64,000 nucleotides of DNA from Marisediminitalea lipolytica (GCF_001758465.1 NZ_MJIC01000006.1:1-64000), one strand, 5' to 3'; positions 44,638-55,700 are shown, numbered from the stretch's first letter. Translations and numbers: made by a program. The notes: a model not told the origin generated them from the letters alone.

Positions 44638-45813
44638 ATGAGTAAAGAATCTGTCGTTATTGTCGCTGCGAAACGTACGCCTATGGGTGGTTTTATGGGA
44701 ACGTTGTCGGCTGTGCCAACCACCGACCTTGGAGCCGAAGTCATTAAGGCGGCGTGCAGCGATATTGATGTTGCAGCCGTAGACGAAGTGATTATGGGGT
44801 GTGTTCTTCCTGCCGGTTTAGGTCAGTCTCCGGCCAGACAAGCGACGCTTAAAGCAGAGCTGCCTCTGGCAACCGGTGTATTAACCATCAACAAGGTATG
44901 TGGCTCTGGTCTGAAAGCCGTTATGCTGGCGTCAGACATGATTCAATCAGGTAGCGCTGGTGTTGTGGTTGCTGGTGGTATGGAAAGCATGAGTGGTGCG
45001 CCTTATCTGCTGCCAAAAGCGCGCGGTGGTTATCGCATGGGGCATGGTAAAGTGCTTGACCATATGATGATGGACGGCCTGGAAAATGCTTATGACGGTC
45101 AGGCGATGGGCTGTTTTGCTCAGGCAACGGCCGATGCTGAAGGCCTGACCCGTGAAATGATGGATGAATTTGCTATTGCTTCCCTGTCAAAAGCTAACGC
45201 AGCTATAAGCTCAGGGGCATTTGTCGATGAAATCATCCCGGTTACCATTGCGACTCGCAAAGGTGACGTAGTAGTCGATACCGACGAAGGTCCTGGCTCT
45301 GCTAAACCAGAGAAGATTCCTTCACTGCGTCCGGCGTTCAAAAGAGATGGTACGGTTACCGCCGCAAACTCAAGCTCTATTTCAGATGGTGCAGCAGCAC
45401 TGTTGGTGATGAGTGAGTCAAAAGCCGCTGAACTGGGCTTAACTCCGCTGGCTAAAGTGGTTGCGCACGCGACTAACTCAATTGCGCCGGAAGACTTTAC
45501 CGTTGCCCCGGTTGGCGCCATGGAAAAAGTGCTGGAAAAAGCGGGTTGGAGTAAAGATGACGTTGATTTGTTTGAAATTAATGAAGCCTTTGCCATGGTA
45601 ACCATGCTAGCAATTAAAAAGCTGGGCCTGGATGAAAGTAAAGTTAACATCAAAGGCGGTGCCTGTGCCCTTGGTCACCCTATTGGTGCTTCCGGTGCGC
45701 GTATTCTGGTAACCCTGCTGCACGGGCTTAAACAAAAAGGCCTGAGCAAAGGTATTGCTTCACTGTGCATCGGTGGTGGTGAAGGTGTTGCCCTGGCCGT
45801 AGAGATGTTGTAA
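44638..45813 (+). CDS. Acetyl-CoA C-acetyltransferase (thiolase II type)
   Basis: This 391-residue thiolase has the nucleophile cysteine in INKVCGSGLKAVMLA (C88 from this start), the NEAFA motif, and the C-terminal CALGHPIGASGARIL and CIGGGEGVAL. It should interconvert acetyl-CoA and acetoacetyl-CoA, which can handle the acetoacetate from LiuE after activation. ATG 44629 is nine bases earlier and equally possible; homologues commonly start MSKESVVIV. It is divergent from liuR. Confidence 0.92.
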   Translation: MSKESVVIVAAKRTPMGGFMGTLSAVPTTDLGAEVIKAACSDIDVAAVDEVIMGCVLPAGLGQSPARQATLKAELPLATGVLTINKVCGSGLKAVMLASDMIQSGSAGVVVAGGMESMSGAPYLLPKARGGYRMGHGKVLDHMMMDGLENAYDGQAMGCFAQATADAEGLTREMMDEFAIASLSKANAAISSGAFVDEIIPVTIATRKGDVVVDTDEGPGSAKPEKIPSLRPAFKRDGTVTAANSSSISDGAAALLVMSESKAAELGLTPLAKVVAHATNSIAPEDFTVAPVGAMEKVLEKAGWSKDDVDLFEINEAFAMVTMLAIKKLGLDESKVNIKGGACALGHPIGASGARILVTLLHGLKQKGLSKGIASLCIGGGEGVALAVEML

Positions 45814-45829
45814 AGCCTTTCAGACTAAG

Positions 45830-45857
45830 CTTTAAGACCTTGTAAAAGGTCTTAAAG
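45830..45857 (+). terminator. Possible terminator after the thiolase gene
   Basis: CTTTAAGACCT-TGTAAA-AGGTCTTAAAG is a perfect 11-bp stem 16 bp after the stop, but the T-run is poor (TGGTTTGG). It may be a weak terminator or a processing signal. Confidence 0.4.
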
Positions 45858-45976
45858 TGGTTTGGATTATTGTTAATAACATAACAATATTTTATTGATT
45901 TTATTAGAATTTGTCTCGATAAGTTGATTTAAAGCACGGTGCGACGCATACTTGGTGAAAAATAACAATAAATAAC

Positions 45977-47398
45977 ATGAAGATGTTCAAATTTCGACTT
46001 GTGCCTGCGTATTGTCTGCTTTTTATCTGTATCCTGTTATCCATAGGCAGGGTTCATGCCGACACTAAACAAGTTACCTACTGCATAGACCCAACCTGGG
46101 TTCCTTATGAGATGCTGCGTAATGGCAAACACGTAGGGATTTCGGCGGACTATTTACAAATAATCAGTGAACTTGCCGATATTAACTTTATTCTGGTTGA
46201 AACCGAGTCCTTTCATCAGTCGCTGGAGTTTTTGCAAACCGGCCGCTGTATGGTAATGGCAATGATGAACAGCTCGGCTTATCGCAACGTTTATATCAAT
46301 TTTACTATTCCTTATTTTGAATCGCCAAACGTGCTGATTGCCCGGGACGCCAAGGTGATGTATCAGGGGCTGGATGGCCTGAATTCCCAATTGCTCGGTG
46401 TGGCGAAGAATACGTTTTTAGCCGAGTACCTGGCGCGTTATTACCCACAACTGCGTTTGCATCTGACAGAGTCGGAAGGGGATGGATTGCGTGCCCTTAG
46501 TCGTGGTGAAATTGATGTATTCGCCGGGGCGATGCTAAGCGTTAATTCTGAAATAAATAAAATGAACATGAGTGAAATGGCCGTTGTGGGTTATGCCGAA
46601 CCCTATAACTCCTTGCGAATGGGCGTTAATAAAGCGCACTCTGAAATAGTTGAAGATTTGAATAAAGCCATTGAGCAGATCCCGGAGGCGGCACGGGTAG
46701 AGATATATAAACGCTGGAGTAATGTAAAGCGTCACTATCAGCAGGATTTCCGAATGGCGGTGCTGGGCGTGGCCTGCGGCGCGGTAATTTTGGCAACATT
46801 GTTCTGGCGGCGGAATATTATGCGTCGCTACGCCAGGGAATTACGTTTAAAGCAGGAAGAAATGGAAAACCTGCAATCGGTGTTACTCGAGAAAAACCGT
46901 ATGCTGGAGTTTTTATCTTCCCATGATTCGGCGACGAATCTGTATAACCGTAATTTTATGCTGCACCGGGCGGAAGACGAAGTCTCAAGATTTAATCGTT
47001 TCCATACTGCCGCAACGCTGATTTTATTTGATTTCTCGTCACAAAATGTTCGTCTTAACCCCGGCGATTCGGCCTTTTCAGAAGAAGGCGTCAGGGAACT
47101 GGCGCGTTTGTGTTTACGTAGCGTGCGGGAAGTGGACATTGCCGGCCGCTGGAGTGCCGAGCAGATTATTATTTTGTGCCCGCAAACGCCAATTGCCGCT
47201 TCAAAAATTCTGGCTGACCGCTTGAAAGAAGCCATTGAGACTCACCCTCGGGATGATATTCGTTTGTTGCCATTTTCAATTGGTTTAGCGGCGTTACAGG
47301 AAGGTGAGACCTTTGCCGACTGGTACGAGCGTGCCAGTCAGGCGTTGTATATGGCCCGCCGTGAGCACAGCGGTCAGGTGATGATTGCCGAAAACTAA
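45977..47398 (+). CDS. Periplasmic-binding/GGDEF protein with degenerate active site
   Basis: This 473-residue protein has a signal peptide, a solute-binding domain of the bac_3 (PBP) type (about 30-250: CIDPTWVPYEMLRNGKHVGI, then GEIDVFAGAML), one membrane helix (about 260-275), a coiled coil, and a C-terminal GGDEF-type domain (about 310-473). The active-site motif reads S393-A-E-Q-I397 in place of GGDEF, so it should not make c-di-GMP. The inhibitory site RxxD (R384-E-V-D387) remains at the exact canonical spacing. The protein may therefore sense a periplasmic amino-acid-like ligand and bind c-di-GMP as an effector. Domain identity is clear; function is inference. Confidence 0.85.
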   Translation: MKMFKFRLVPAYCLLFICILLSIGRVHADTKQVTYCIDPTWVPYEMLRNGKHVGISADYLQIISELADINFILVETESFHQSLEFLQTGRCMVMAMMNSSAYRNVYINFTIPYFESPNVLIARDAKVMYQGLDGLNSQLLGVAKNTFLAEYLARYYPQLRLHLTESEGDGLRALSRGEIDVFAGAMLSVNSEINKMNMSEMAVVGYAEPYNSLRMGVNKAHSEIVEDLNKAIEQIPEAARVEIYKRWSNVKRHYQQDFRMAVLGVACGAVILATLFWRRNIMRRYARELRLKQEEMENLQSVLLEKNRMLEFLSSHDSATNLYNRNFMLHRAEDEVSRFNRFHTAATLILFDFSSQNVRLNPGDSAFSEEGVRELARLCLRSVREVDIAGRWSAEQIIILCPQTPIAASKILADRLKEAIETHPRDDIRLLPFSIGLAALQEGETFADWYERASQALYMARREHSGQVMIAEN

Positions 47399-47425
47399 CG
47401 GCGCTGCTCTGACTCCGGGCTAAAT

Positions 47426-49084
47426 TTACACCAGTGGTTCGTATTTCCACTGGTGCATTTCATAACTCACTTTAGCTCGTTCGTATTCTCGTTCTGAGCG
47501 CCAGTTACGGTTATTCAGTTTTACCGAAACCCCGGAATAGAGCTTCTTGTTTGCTACTAATCGCGCCGATTCCTGATAATGATGTTTTGCTTCAGTCATC
47601 TCAGCGGCTTTGCCTTCCATCCAGGTTAACAGGTTAGACTCGTTCTTCAGCATCTCCTTAGCTTCATCAACCCGTTCAATCATAGACTTTGGCACAACGC
47701 GGTTATTAATGAGATCCATTTTTTGTTTATGGCGCTCGGTATTCCCGCGCAGCTGTTTTAATAACTCGTCAAACGAATCCTTACGGGCCTGTAATTGATT
47801 AAACCCGGCACTAAAATCAATGCGCAGGGTGCTGCCAGAGACTGCGCCTACGGTACCGGCTATCACCGGTCCATGGCTGCTAATTTCACAGGCAAACAGG
47901 TTACCCTGTGGGTTTTCGGGCTGTCCCACAATGATTTGTCCGCCGGTCATTACCCGGCAGTGCGCCAGTTGGCGGGCCACATTCAGATTTGCGCTGGCAA
48001 TAATATCCAGCCCTTGTCCATGTTGCAGGTAAACGCTGCCGCCAGCCTGAATGGTACAGGTGTATTCGTTATGATCCTCAGACTGCTTACCCATGGCACC
48101 TTCGGTAATAATAATATCGCCTTCGGCCTGGATATGCGCTGACTCGGCGAACCCGTTAATCGTAACGTCGCCCTTGGCTTTAATGATCATGTTTTCGGTG
48201 ACATCACCATTGACCAACACCGAGCCTTCGTAGGTGATATGACCGGTGCCCACATTCACGCCCTGACAAATAAAGGTATCGTCGACGGTCATTATCATGT
48301 TCTGGTATTTGGGCATGCCAGCAATGGTTGATACCAGCAGGTTTTCATCGTGATCGCTGATGGCGGTACCGTTACCCAGATTAAAAGGTACCCAGTCGCC
48401 AACCTTTGAAGGCAGGGTGTTACCCCGGACATCAAAGCCATGACGGCCGCGCCCCGGTTGTTCCCGTCGCATCAGTTCGGCACCGGCTTTTACGCAAACA
48501 ATTTCACCGAGGTTACGTAAGTCGACTTTTTTATCGGTTTTGGCCTGGGGACGTAGCACCCGTTCCAAAGCATTGGGCACCAGTGGTACTTGTTTGGAAG
48601 GCCGGCCATCCCGAGGCGGCAAGCCTTTGGCTATTAAGCTTTCGACCCGGGTGCCTGGTTTTGCGCTGGCGACTTTGTCGAGTAATGCGCTGATTCGTTT
48701 ACGGCCAATACCACGACGAATGTTGCTGTTTTTCGCCATCGCCATAATTTGACTTGCGCTGGGTAACTGACCGCCGTGTGGTGCAGTCAGAACCGCAAAA
48801 GCCGACATATTGTCTTCGCTGATGCGAAATTCGACTTCGGTGTGACGGCGTTCACCCACCTGTTCAATAACTTGCTGAGAACTATCGCGGGTTTTAAACA
48901 GGTGATTGGCTTTGTCGCAGGCGCTTTTGATGGCACTTTCTGACAAATAAACTTCATCGTAACCTTCTTCACACAGGGCCTTGTGTACGTCCTGTGCGGA
49001 AAGTTCCTGGCTCATTTCGCCAGGAGAGATGGTTAATGTGACATGTTCCCGATTTTCGTCGAAAGAAAAATTAACACCTTGCAT
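47426..49084 (-). CDS. FapA (DUF342) family protein
   Basis: This 552-residue protein fits the FapA/DUF342 family: SKVGDWVPFNLGNGTAISDH, GSVLVNGDVTENMIIKAKGD and HIQAEGDIIITEGAMG form the repeated beta-helix-like section, and the C-terminal part is a long coiled coil (about 430-500). Vibrio FapA is linked to polar flagellar glucose signalling, but here no flagellar genes are near. It is convergent with the GGDEF-like gene. The 3' end contains an inverted repeat at 47429-47455. Confidence 0.85.
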   Translation of the reverse strand: MQGVNFSFDENREHVTLTISPGEMSQELSAQDVHKALCEEGYDEVYLSESAIKSACDKANHLFKTRDSSQQVIEQVGERRHTEVEFRISEDNMSAFAVLTAPHGGQLPSASQIMAMAKNSNIRRGIGRKRISALLDKVASAKPGTRVESLIAKGLPPRDGRPSKQVPLVPNALERVLRPQAKTDKKVDLRNLGEIVCVKAGAELMRREQPGRGRHGFDVRGNTLPSKVGDWVPFNLGNGTAISDHDENLLVSTIAGMPKYQNMIMTVDDTFICQGVNVGTGHITYEGSVLVNGDVTENMIIKAKGDVTINGFAESAHIQAEGDIIITEGAMGKQSEDHNEYTCTIQAGGSVYLQHGQGLDIIASANLNVARQLAHCRVMTGGQIIVGQPENPQGNLFACEISSHGPVIAGTVGAVSGSTLRIDFSAGFNQLQARKDSFDELLKQLRGNTERHKQKMDLINNRVVPKSMIERVDEAKEMLKNESNLLTWMEGKAAEMTEAKHHYQESARLVANKKLYSGVSVKLNNRNWRSEREYERAKVSYEMHQWKYEPLV

Positions 49085-49185
49085 TGCCGTTCCTGCCTGT
49101 CAGCGCACCTAGTGCATAAACAACTCGTTATTATTATGTATCTGCAATCACGTCTGTTTCTGTAGTCTCATTCGCCCAGCATTTA

Positions 49186-50625
49186 TCACAAATTCTGCGC
49201 GTATTCATATAAGGCTTTAAGAATGGCCTTGTTTTCAGCGTGATCGGCATACTGCTGCGCCAGTTGTTCCAGCTCCAACAGATATGAGTCTATATTGATA
49301 CTGGCCGGAGAATCTTGTGCTGTCAATCTAAATTGGCGGTGTTGTTGCCAGCGCTGGCTTTCCTCAAAAGTCAGGGTCTGGGGATAGTTTCTGGCGCGAT
49401 AGCGAAACAACAAAGTTTTGAGTCGGGGGTTTTGCATTCGCTCAGCCAGCACCGCCAGTTGCTCAGGTTCAGCAGCCCTGACATCGTCGCACCAGTGTTT
49501 TTCTTCGTTAGTTAAAAAGCCGCCACTGTAAAGGGCATGATCAGCATCTGCTTCGCTGTCTTCGTGGGGTTCGTTATACAACTCTATCAACGTATCCCGC
49601 CAGGCTGTGTTTTCCGCCAGACGTTTATAATTATCCAGACATTGTTGCCGGTTGAGACCCAGTCGTTCGGCGTTTTCTTCGGTTAACGCTTTGGCGGTGG
49701 TAACAAATGGCGACCGGTTAATATGAATAAGTTTAATGCCCGGGCGCTGCTGGCCCTCCTCAAAACTGTCCTGACGTGCATAAAGCAAAGTACGGAGTGT
49801 GGCGGCATCTTCGTTCAGTATTGCCTGAGGATCCTTACTTAAATCCACACAGATAACCGCGTTGGGGTTAGTGGGATGCGGGGCAACCGGTAATATCCAG
49901 GTACAACAGCCCTGACTGGCTGGAATTTTTGACGATACATGTACCAGCGGCGTTAGCTGTTGCAAATTGATCTGTTTAATAACCTGGGCTTTTTGACGCA
50001 GCGAAAAGGCATAATCAAACAGCTTGGGCTGTTTTTCTTTGATCAGTTTTGCCAGCGCTATCGTGGCTCTTACATCGGCCAGAGCGTCGTGGGCCTGACC
50101 GTGATCGATGCCATTAGCGGCGGTGAGTAATTCCAGCTTAAAACTGGGGCTGCCATCTTCTCGTAGTGGCCATTCTATTCCTTCGGGACGCAGCGCATAG
50201 CAAGCCCGAACCAGATCAATAATATCCCAGCGGCTGTTACCGTTTTGCCATTCCCGGCCATAGGGCTCGTAAAAATTACGGTAAAACAAATAGCGGCTGA
50301 CTTCGTCATCAAACCGGATACTGTTATAACCCACAACGCAAGTGTTTGGCTGACTCATTGCCTGATGCACCCTGGCCGCAAAATCGGCTTCAGTCATACC
50401 GTCACGTAAGGTGTGTTGAGGCGTGAGTTTAGTCACCAGAGCGGCCTGAGGATGGGGCAGGTAATCATTGTTAATCCGGCACATGATATTGATAGGTTTG
50501 CCTATCTCATTGAGGTCCTGATCGGTGCGGATAGCAGCAAACTGGCTGGGCTGATCTTTTTGCGGGCTAATCCCCCAGGTTTCGTAATCGTGCCAGAGAA
50601 AAGTTGCAGAACTGGTCGTACTCAT
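49186..50625 (-). CDS. sbcB: Exodeoxyribonuclease I
   Basis: This 479-residue protein is exonuclease I: FLWHDYETWGISPQKDQPSQ with the DEDD acidic residues D13 and E15, CVVGYNSIRFDDEVSRYLFY, and ANGIDHGQAHDALADVRATI with the remaining catalytic residues. It degrades single-stranded DNA 3' to 5' in repair and recombination. Length and C-terminal domains match the enterobacterial enzyme. Confidence 0.93.
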   Translation of the reverse strand: MSTTSSATFLWHDYETWGISPQKDQPSQFAAIRTDQDLNEIGKPINIMCRINNDYLPHPQAALVTKLTPQHTLRDGMTEADFAARVHQAMSQPNTCVVGYNSIRFDDEVSRYLFYRNFYEPYGREWQNGNSRWDIIDLVRACYALRPEGIEWPLREDGSPSFKLELLTAANGIDHGQAHDALADVRATIALAKLIKEKQPKLFDYAFSLRQKAQVIKQINLQQLTPLVHVSSKIPASQGCCTWILPVAPHPTNPNAVICVDLSKDPQAILNEDAATLRTLLYARQDSFEEGQQRPGIKLIHINRSPFVTTAKALTEENAERLGLNRQQCLDNYKRLAENTAWRDTLIELYNEPHEDSEADADHALYSGGFLTNEEKHWCDDVRAAEPEQLAVLAERMQNPRLKTLLFRYRARNYPQTLTFEESQRWQQHRQFRLTAQDSPASINIDSYLLELEQLAQQYADHAENKAILKALYEYAQNL

Positions 50626-50834
50626 TGTTTGGGTCGTTTAATCCGTAGCGCTGTAAGTTTTATGCCGATATCCTAACATGGTTAGCGGCGGTAACCGGCA
50701 TAAATTGTCAGATTGGCAGGAAATCCGGGTGATACGAGGAAGTCCCGGTGTTACAGGTTGAATGACTCTGGCATCGTAGCTTACAAGTCAGGTAGAGTAC
50801 CTGTTACAACGATAGTAATTTTCGGGAACAACAA

Positions 50835-51857
50835 ATGAAACGCACCTTTTCACTTAAAACCATGCTCTGTGCATCCGTATGTTCGCTGGGGCTGTCTTTT
50901 TCAACACTGGCGGCTGATGTTGCCATTGTGATCCATGGCGGTGCCGGTACCATTCTTAAAAAGAATATGACGCCGGAACTGGAAAAAGCCTATATCGCGA
51001 AGCTGACTGAAGCCGTTAAAAAGGGTTATGCGTTACTACAATCCGGCGTGGATGGGGAAACCGCTGTGGTAGAAACCATTCAGGTACTGGAGCAATCGCC
51101 ATTGTTTAATGCTGGCATTGGTGCGGTATATACCTTTGATGGTGAGCACGAACTGGATGCCTCCATTATGCATGGTGGTACGCTCAATGCGGGTGCTGTG
51201 GCCGGGGTTAAAACTATCGCCAGCCCCATTGCAGCAGCCAGAGCAGTGCTGGAACACTCGCCTCACGTAATGTTAAGCGGCACGGGCGCAGAAGATTTCG
51301 CCCAGAGCCTGGGGATGGAGCCGGTTGATAACCATATTTTCGATACCGAACGCCGTTACAAAGCGCTGGAAAAAGCCCGTGAGCGAATTTTGCAGGCCGG
51401 TATTAGTTATGGCGGGCAGCAGGGCAATGAGCGCTTTGGTACGGTTGGAGCTGTGGTTATTGATAAACAAGGCAATCTGGTGGCAGGCACCTCAACCGGT
51501 GGCATGACCGCGAAACGCTATGGCCGGATTGGTGATTCTCCGGTTATCGGTGCAGGCACCTGGGCGGATAACAGCAGTTGTGCCGTGTCGGCAACGGGTC
51601 ATGGTGAGTATTTTATTCGTTATCACGTGGCAGCGGATATTTGTTCAAGGATGAAGTACACCGGCGTTAGTCTTGATGAAGCCGCCAATACGGTAATCAA
51701 CAATGTTTTGGTAGAAGCCGGTGGTGATGGTGGCATTATCGCTATTGATCACGATGGTAATATTGCGGCAGTGTTTAATTCTGCGGGCATGTATCGCGCA
51801 CAAATCGATACCGACGGTAAGGTAAAAGTGGGTATTTATAAAGAGTGGGTTGAATAA
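50835..51857 (+). CDS. iaaA: Isoaspartyl peptidase/L-asparaginase (Ntn hydrolase), exported
   Basis: This 340-residue protein has a Sec signal peptide (cleavage about residue 27) and the T2 family core: VAIVIHGGAGT, ASIMHGGTLNAGAVAGV and ERFGTVGAVVIDKQGNLVAG. T203 is the nucleophile generated by self-cleavage, followed by GRIGDSPVIGAG. It hydrolyses beta-aspartyl dipeptides, and asparagine. The signal peptide places it in the periplasm. Confidence 0.92.
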   Translation: MKRTFSLKTMLCASVCSLGLSFSTLAADVAIVIHGGAGTILKKNMTPELEKAYIAKLTEAVKKGYALLQSGVDGETAVVETIQVLEQSPLFNAGIGAVYTFDGEHELDASIMHGGTLNAGAVAGVKTIASPIAAARAVLEHSPHVMLSGTGAEDFAQSLGMEPVDNHIFDTERRYKALEKARERILQAGISYGGQQGNERFGTVGAVVIDKQGNLVAGTSTGGMTAKRYGRIGDSPVIGAGTWADNSSCAVSATGHGEYFIRYHVAADICSRMKYTGVSLDEAANTVINNVLVEAGGDGGIIAIDHDGNIAAVFNSAGMYRAQIDTDGKVKVGIYKEWVE

Positions 51858-51870
51858 CACCGCTCAGCTG

Positions 51871-51896
51871 CGCCCGCCAACATTGGCGGGCGTTTG
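51871..51896. terminator. Rho-independent terminator after iaaA
   Basis: CGCCCGCCAA-CA-TTGGCGGGCG is a perfect 10-bp GC-rich stem followed by TTT, 14 bp beyond the iaaA stop. The loop drawn is only two bases, so the tip will open in practice. Confidence 0.75.
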
Positions 51897-52181
51897 CAGC
51901 TAAATCCCCATCACCTGGCTAACGCTGGAATGTTTTAAACTGAAAGGTCTCTTTTGCCCCTCTTATTTTGTCTGATTACGACCAAAGTCGTGTTAAGAAA
52001 AAGTTAACCATACCGGTAATTCTGAACTAATCTTTAATCAGAGCATGACGCTCTGGAGGCTGTAATAACATAGAGAAATTCTCACTTTCGCTCTGTAGCC
52101 GTAGTTTGTGCTATCAACCTCCCGATAATAACAATTGAGCCACATTAAGGCGCTAAAGCAGATTGTGGTGTTGGAGGCATT
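51897..52181. other. Intergenic region before the CBS-domain gene
   Basis: No gene is seen here. A small hairpin CAGAGC-ATGAC-GCTCTG lies near 52039-52056, of unknown meaning, and a GGAGG lies 9 bp before the CBS-domain start. Confidence 0.3.
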
Positions 52182-52601
52182 ATGGAATCGTTACTTGTCA
52201 GTAAATATATGAGTCAGCATCCGGTTAAATTAACCGAGTCTATGCCGGTAGCTGAAGCGGTTGAAAGACTGCTGCAAAATAATCAGTCTGGTGGGCCAGT
52301 GTTAGATGCAGCGGGAAATCTGTGTGGCTTTTTGTCAGAGCAGGATTGTATTAAAGCCATGGTCGAGTCTACCTATTACCGGGAACAGGTATGTCGGGTG
52401 GGCGAAATTATGAAAACCCCGGTTCTCACTGTTCGCGAGGACATGTCCATTCTGGAAGTGGCGGAAAAGCTGTTGGTTGAAAAACCTAAAGTGTATCCGG
52501 TAGTTGATGCCAACAAAAAGTTGGTAGGGTGTATTACCCGTACGCAGATCCTGTTTGCCATAGATAAGCATTTGCACGCGGAATACCCAAAAACCGCCTG
52601 A
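52182..52601 (+). CDS. CBS-domain pair protein
   Basis: This 139-residue protein is a tandem CBS domain (Bateman module): residues about 7-65 (YMSQHPVKLTESMPVAEAVE) and 76-132 (EIMKTPVLTVREDMSILEVA). Such modules bind adenine nucleotides. No effector domain is attached, so it may act with a partner. It follows a hairpin region and a GGAGG ribosome binding site. Confidence 0.88.
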   Translation: MESLLVSKYMSQHPVKLTESMPVAEAVERLLQNNQSGGPVLDAAGNLCGFLSEQDCIKAMVESTYYREQVCRVGEIMKTPVLTVREDMSILEVAEKLLVEKPKVYPVVDANKKLVGCITRTQILFAIDKHLHAEYPKTA

Positions 52602-52733
52602 TTTGTCCGGCAATAAAAACAAAAACGCTGGCTGGCTGGCCGGTTAACCGACCAGCTGGTTTGCTTTGTCGATATTGACACTGGAAAAAGTGCCGCGCAT
52701 CTTCTAGGATCGCTGCGTTTTTTTAGTTTCCGG

Positions 52734-55700
52734 ATGTCATTAGCTTTTATGTCGAAGCCCTCGCCAATCAGTGCGTTACTGAGTCAATTACCCCAGTGCC
52801 TTATAAAGGACCGTTTTCCCTTGCGTCGTCAGTTACAGCGACTGGCCAAGGCCGATTTGTCAGAACCGACCAATCAGCAGCAACTGGAACGAGTAATTGA
52901 ACGAATTAATGGCTCGGTGGAGCGCTGTGCGGCGCGCGCGGCATCGATTCCGCAAATTGATTACCCACCGTTACCGGTTAGTGACCGCAAGGATGATATC
53001 AAGCAAGCGATTGCTGATAATCAGGTGGTGATTATTGCCGGTGAAACGGGCTCAGGCAAAACCACCCAAATTCCTAAAATCTGCCTGGAGTTGGGGCGCG
53101 GCGTTGCCGGTACCATTGCTCATACCCAGCCACGGCGACTTGCCGCTCGTAGCGTGGCCAACCGGATTGCCGATGAGCTGAATACGACATTGGGTGATTT
53201 AGTCGGCTTTAAAATCCGTTTTTCCGATCAGGTCAGTGACAACAGTGTGGTTAAACTGATGACCGACGGGATGTTGCTGGCCGAAATGCAGCAGGATCGG
53301 TTTTTAAACGAATATGACACTATCATTATTGATGAAGCCCACGAACGCAGCCTGAACATCGACTTTCTGATTGGCTACCTCAAGCAACTGCTGGTAAAGC
53401 GCCCGGAGCTCAAGGTTATTATTACCTCGGCGACCATCGATCCGGAACGCTTCTCCCGTTATTTTAACGATGCCCCCATTATTGAAGTCAGCGGCCGTAC
53501 TTTCCCGGTGGAAATTCGCTACCATGATCCAGAAGATGCGGAAGACGATGCCGACCAGGTTGAGCGCATCATCAAAGCGGTAGACGAGCTGATGCGCGAG
53601 CCCCCCGGGGATATTCTGGTATTCTTAAGCGGTGAACGGGAAATTCGTGATACCCAGGATGCCCTGAGTCGCCGACAGTATCGCCATACCGAAATTATAC
53701 CCCTTTACGCGCGGTTATCAGCCTCGGAGCAACAACGCATTTTCCAGTCACACAGCGGGCGGCGTATTGTCCTCTCGACCAACGTGGCTGAAACGTCCTT
53801 AACCGTGCCGGGGATTAAATATGTTATCGATCCGGGAACCGCCCGAATTTCCCGCTACAGTGCACGCAGCAAGGTCCAGCGTTTGCCTATAGAGCCTGTG
53901 TCCCAGGCGTCGGCTAATCAGCGGGCAGGGCGCTGTGGCCGGGTTTCCGAGGGCATTTGTATTCGCCTGTATTCAGAGCAGGATTACGAAAATCGCCCGG
54001 CCTTTACCGATCCGGAAATTCTGCGCACCAACCTGGCCTCGGTTATTTTGCAAATGGCCAGTCTGGGCTTAGGCGATATTAACCAGTTTGATTTTGTGCA
54101 ACCCCCGGATAGTCGCCAAATCAACGATGGATTCCGACTGCTGGAAGAAATAGAAGCGATTACCCGCCATAAAGGCCGTATTGCACTAACCAGAATGGGC
54201 CGCCAGATTTCGCGGCTGCCGGTGGATCCGCGCTATGCCAGAATGGTCGTCGCCGCCGGTGAATTTAACGCGCTGATGGAAGTGATGGTTATTGCCGCCG
54301 GTTTATCGATTCAGGATCCCCGCGAACGACCACAGGATAAACGGGCTCAGGCCGATGAAGCTCACAGCGAATTTGCCGACAAAGACTCCGATTTTATTGC
54401 CCTGTGGAATTTGTGGGTGGCGTTCAGGGAACAACAGAAAAACCTGTCTAACAGCCAGTTACGCAAATGGTGTCATGGTCATTTTATTAATTATCTGCGC
54501 ATGCGTGAATGGCAGGATATTGTCAGCCAGTTGCGTAAATCTGTGGCCGAAATTGACCTGCGCATTACTAGTCAGGCAGCAGATTATCAGGCTATCCATC
54601 AGGCGTTGTGCAGCGGTTTGCTGTCCCACGTGGGGATGAAAGACAAGGACCGCGAGTACCTGGGAGCGCGTAATACTAAATTTATGATTTTCCCCGGTTC
54701 AGGATTAGCCAAGGCCAATCCTAAATGGATAGTGGCAGCCGAACTGGTGGAAACCTCTAAGCTGTTTGGCCGCATGGTGGCTAAAATTGAGCCGCAGTGG
54801 CTGGAGAGCCTCGGTGAGCACCTGGTTAAACGCAATTATTCTGAGCCACACTGGTCGAAGAAACGTGGTGCTGTAACCGCCAGTGAGCGCGTTAGTTTAT
54901 TTGGCCTCCCTATTGTTGCCCAGCGCTATGTTACCTACAGCCAGATTGATCCGGCCACCTGTCATCAGATATTTATTCGGGAAGCGCTGGTTAACGGCGA
55001 AACCCGCCTGCGCTATGACTTTTTACAAGATAATCAGGCGTTGCTGGAACTGGCGGATGATTGGGAGCAGAAAACCCGTCGCCGTGATCTGGTGGTGGAT
55101 GAGCAGGTACTGGTTGATTTCTACGCAGAAAAACTCCCGCTCGAGGTAAATAACGACGCAGCATTTAAAAAATGGCTGAAACGCCAGCCGGATACGTCAT
55201 TTTTACGGCTGACTGAGCAGGATGTATTCCGCGAGCAACCCGGCACATCGGCGGCCAATGCGTTTCCTGATGTATGGCAGCAAGGCAATATCAAACTGCC
55301 ATTGAGTTATCACTTTGAGCCGAATGCCGAGGACGATGGCGTTACGGTAAATATCCCGCTACCGCTGTTAAATCAGGTGGTGGCAGATGGTTTTGACTGG
55401 CAGGTGCCAGGCTTGCGCGAAGAGCGGGTAGTGCAGTTGATTAAAAGCCTGCCCAAGCGCCTGCGCCGTAACTTTGTGCCGGCCCCTAACTACGCCCAGG
55501 CCGCGTTGGCCGACATGCGTATGCAGGAAGAAAAGTCAGGTAAACCCATTAAATTACTGGATGCCCTGGCAACTAAATTACTGCGCATGACCGGCGTGAG
55601 AGTAGAAGCAGAAGACTGGCAGCTGGATCAGATTGATAAGCACCTTAACATGCATTTTGCTGTGGTGGATGCCGAGCAAAACGTGCTGGGGCGTGGCGAT

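Noticed and set aside
47429-47455. Inverted repeat CACCAGTGG...CCACTGGTG
   Set aside because: It could be taken as a terminator but lies inside the FapA-like coding 3' end and lacks a T-run.
4731-52070. Shared 14-mer GCTCTGGAGGCTGT before the genes at 4793 and 52182
   Set aside because: The flanks differ completely and the match is short; coincidence is likely.
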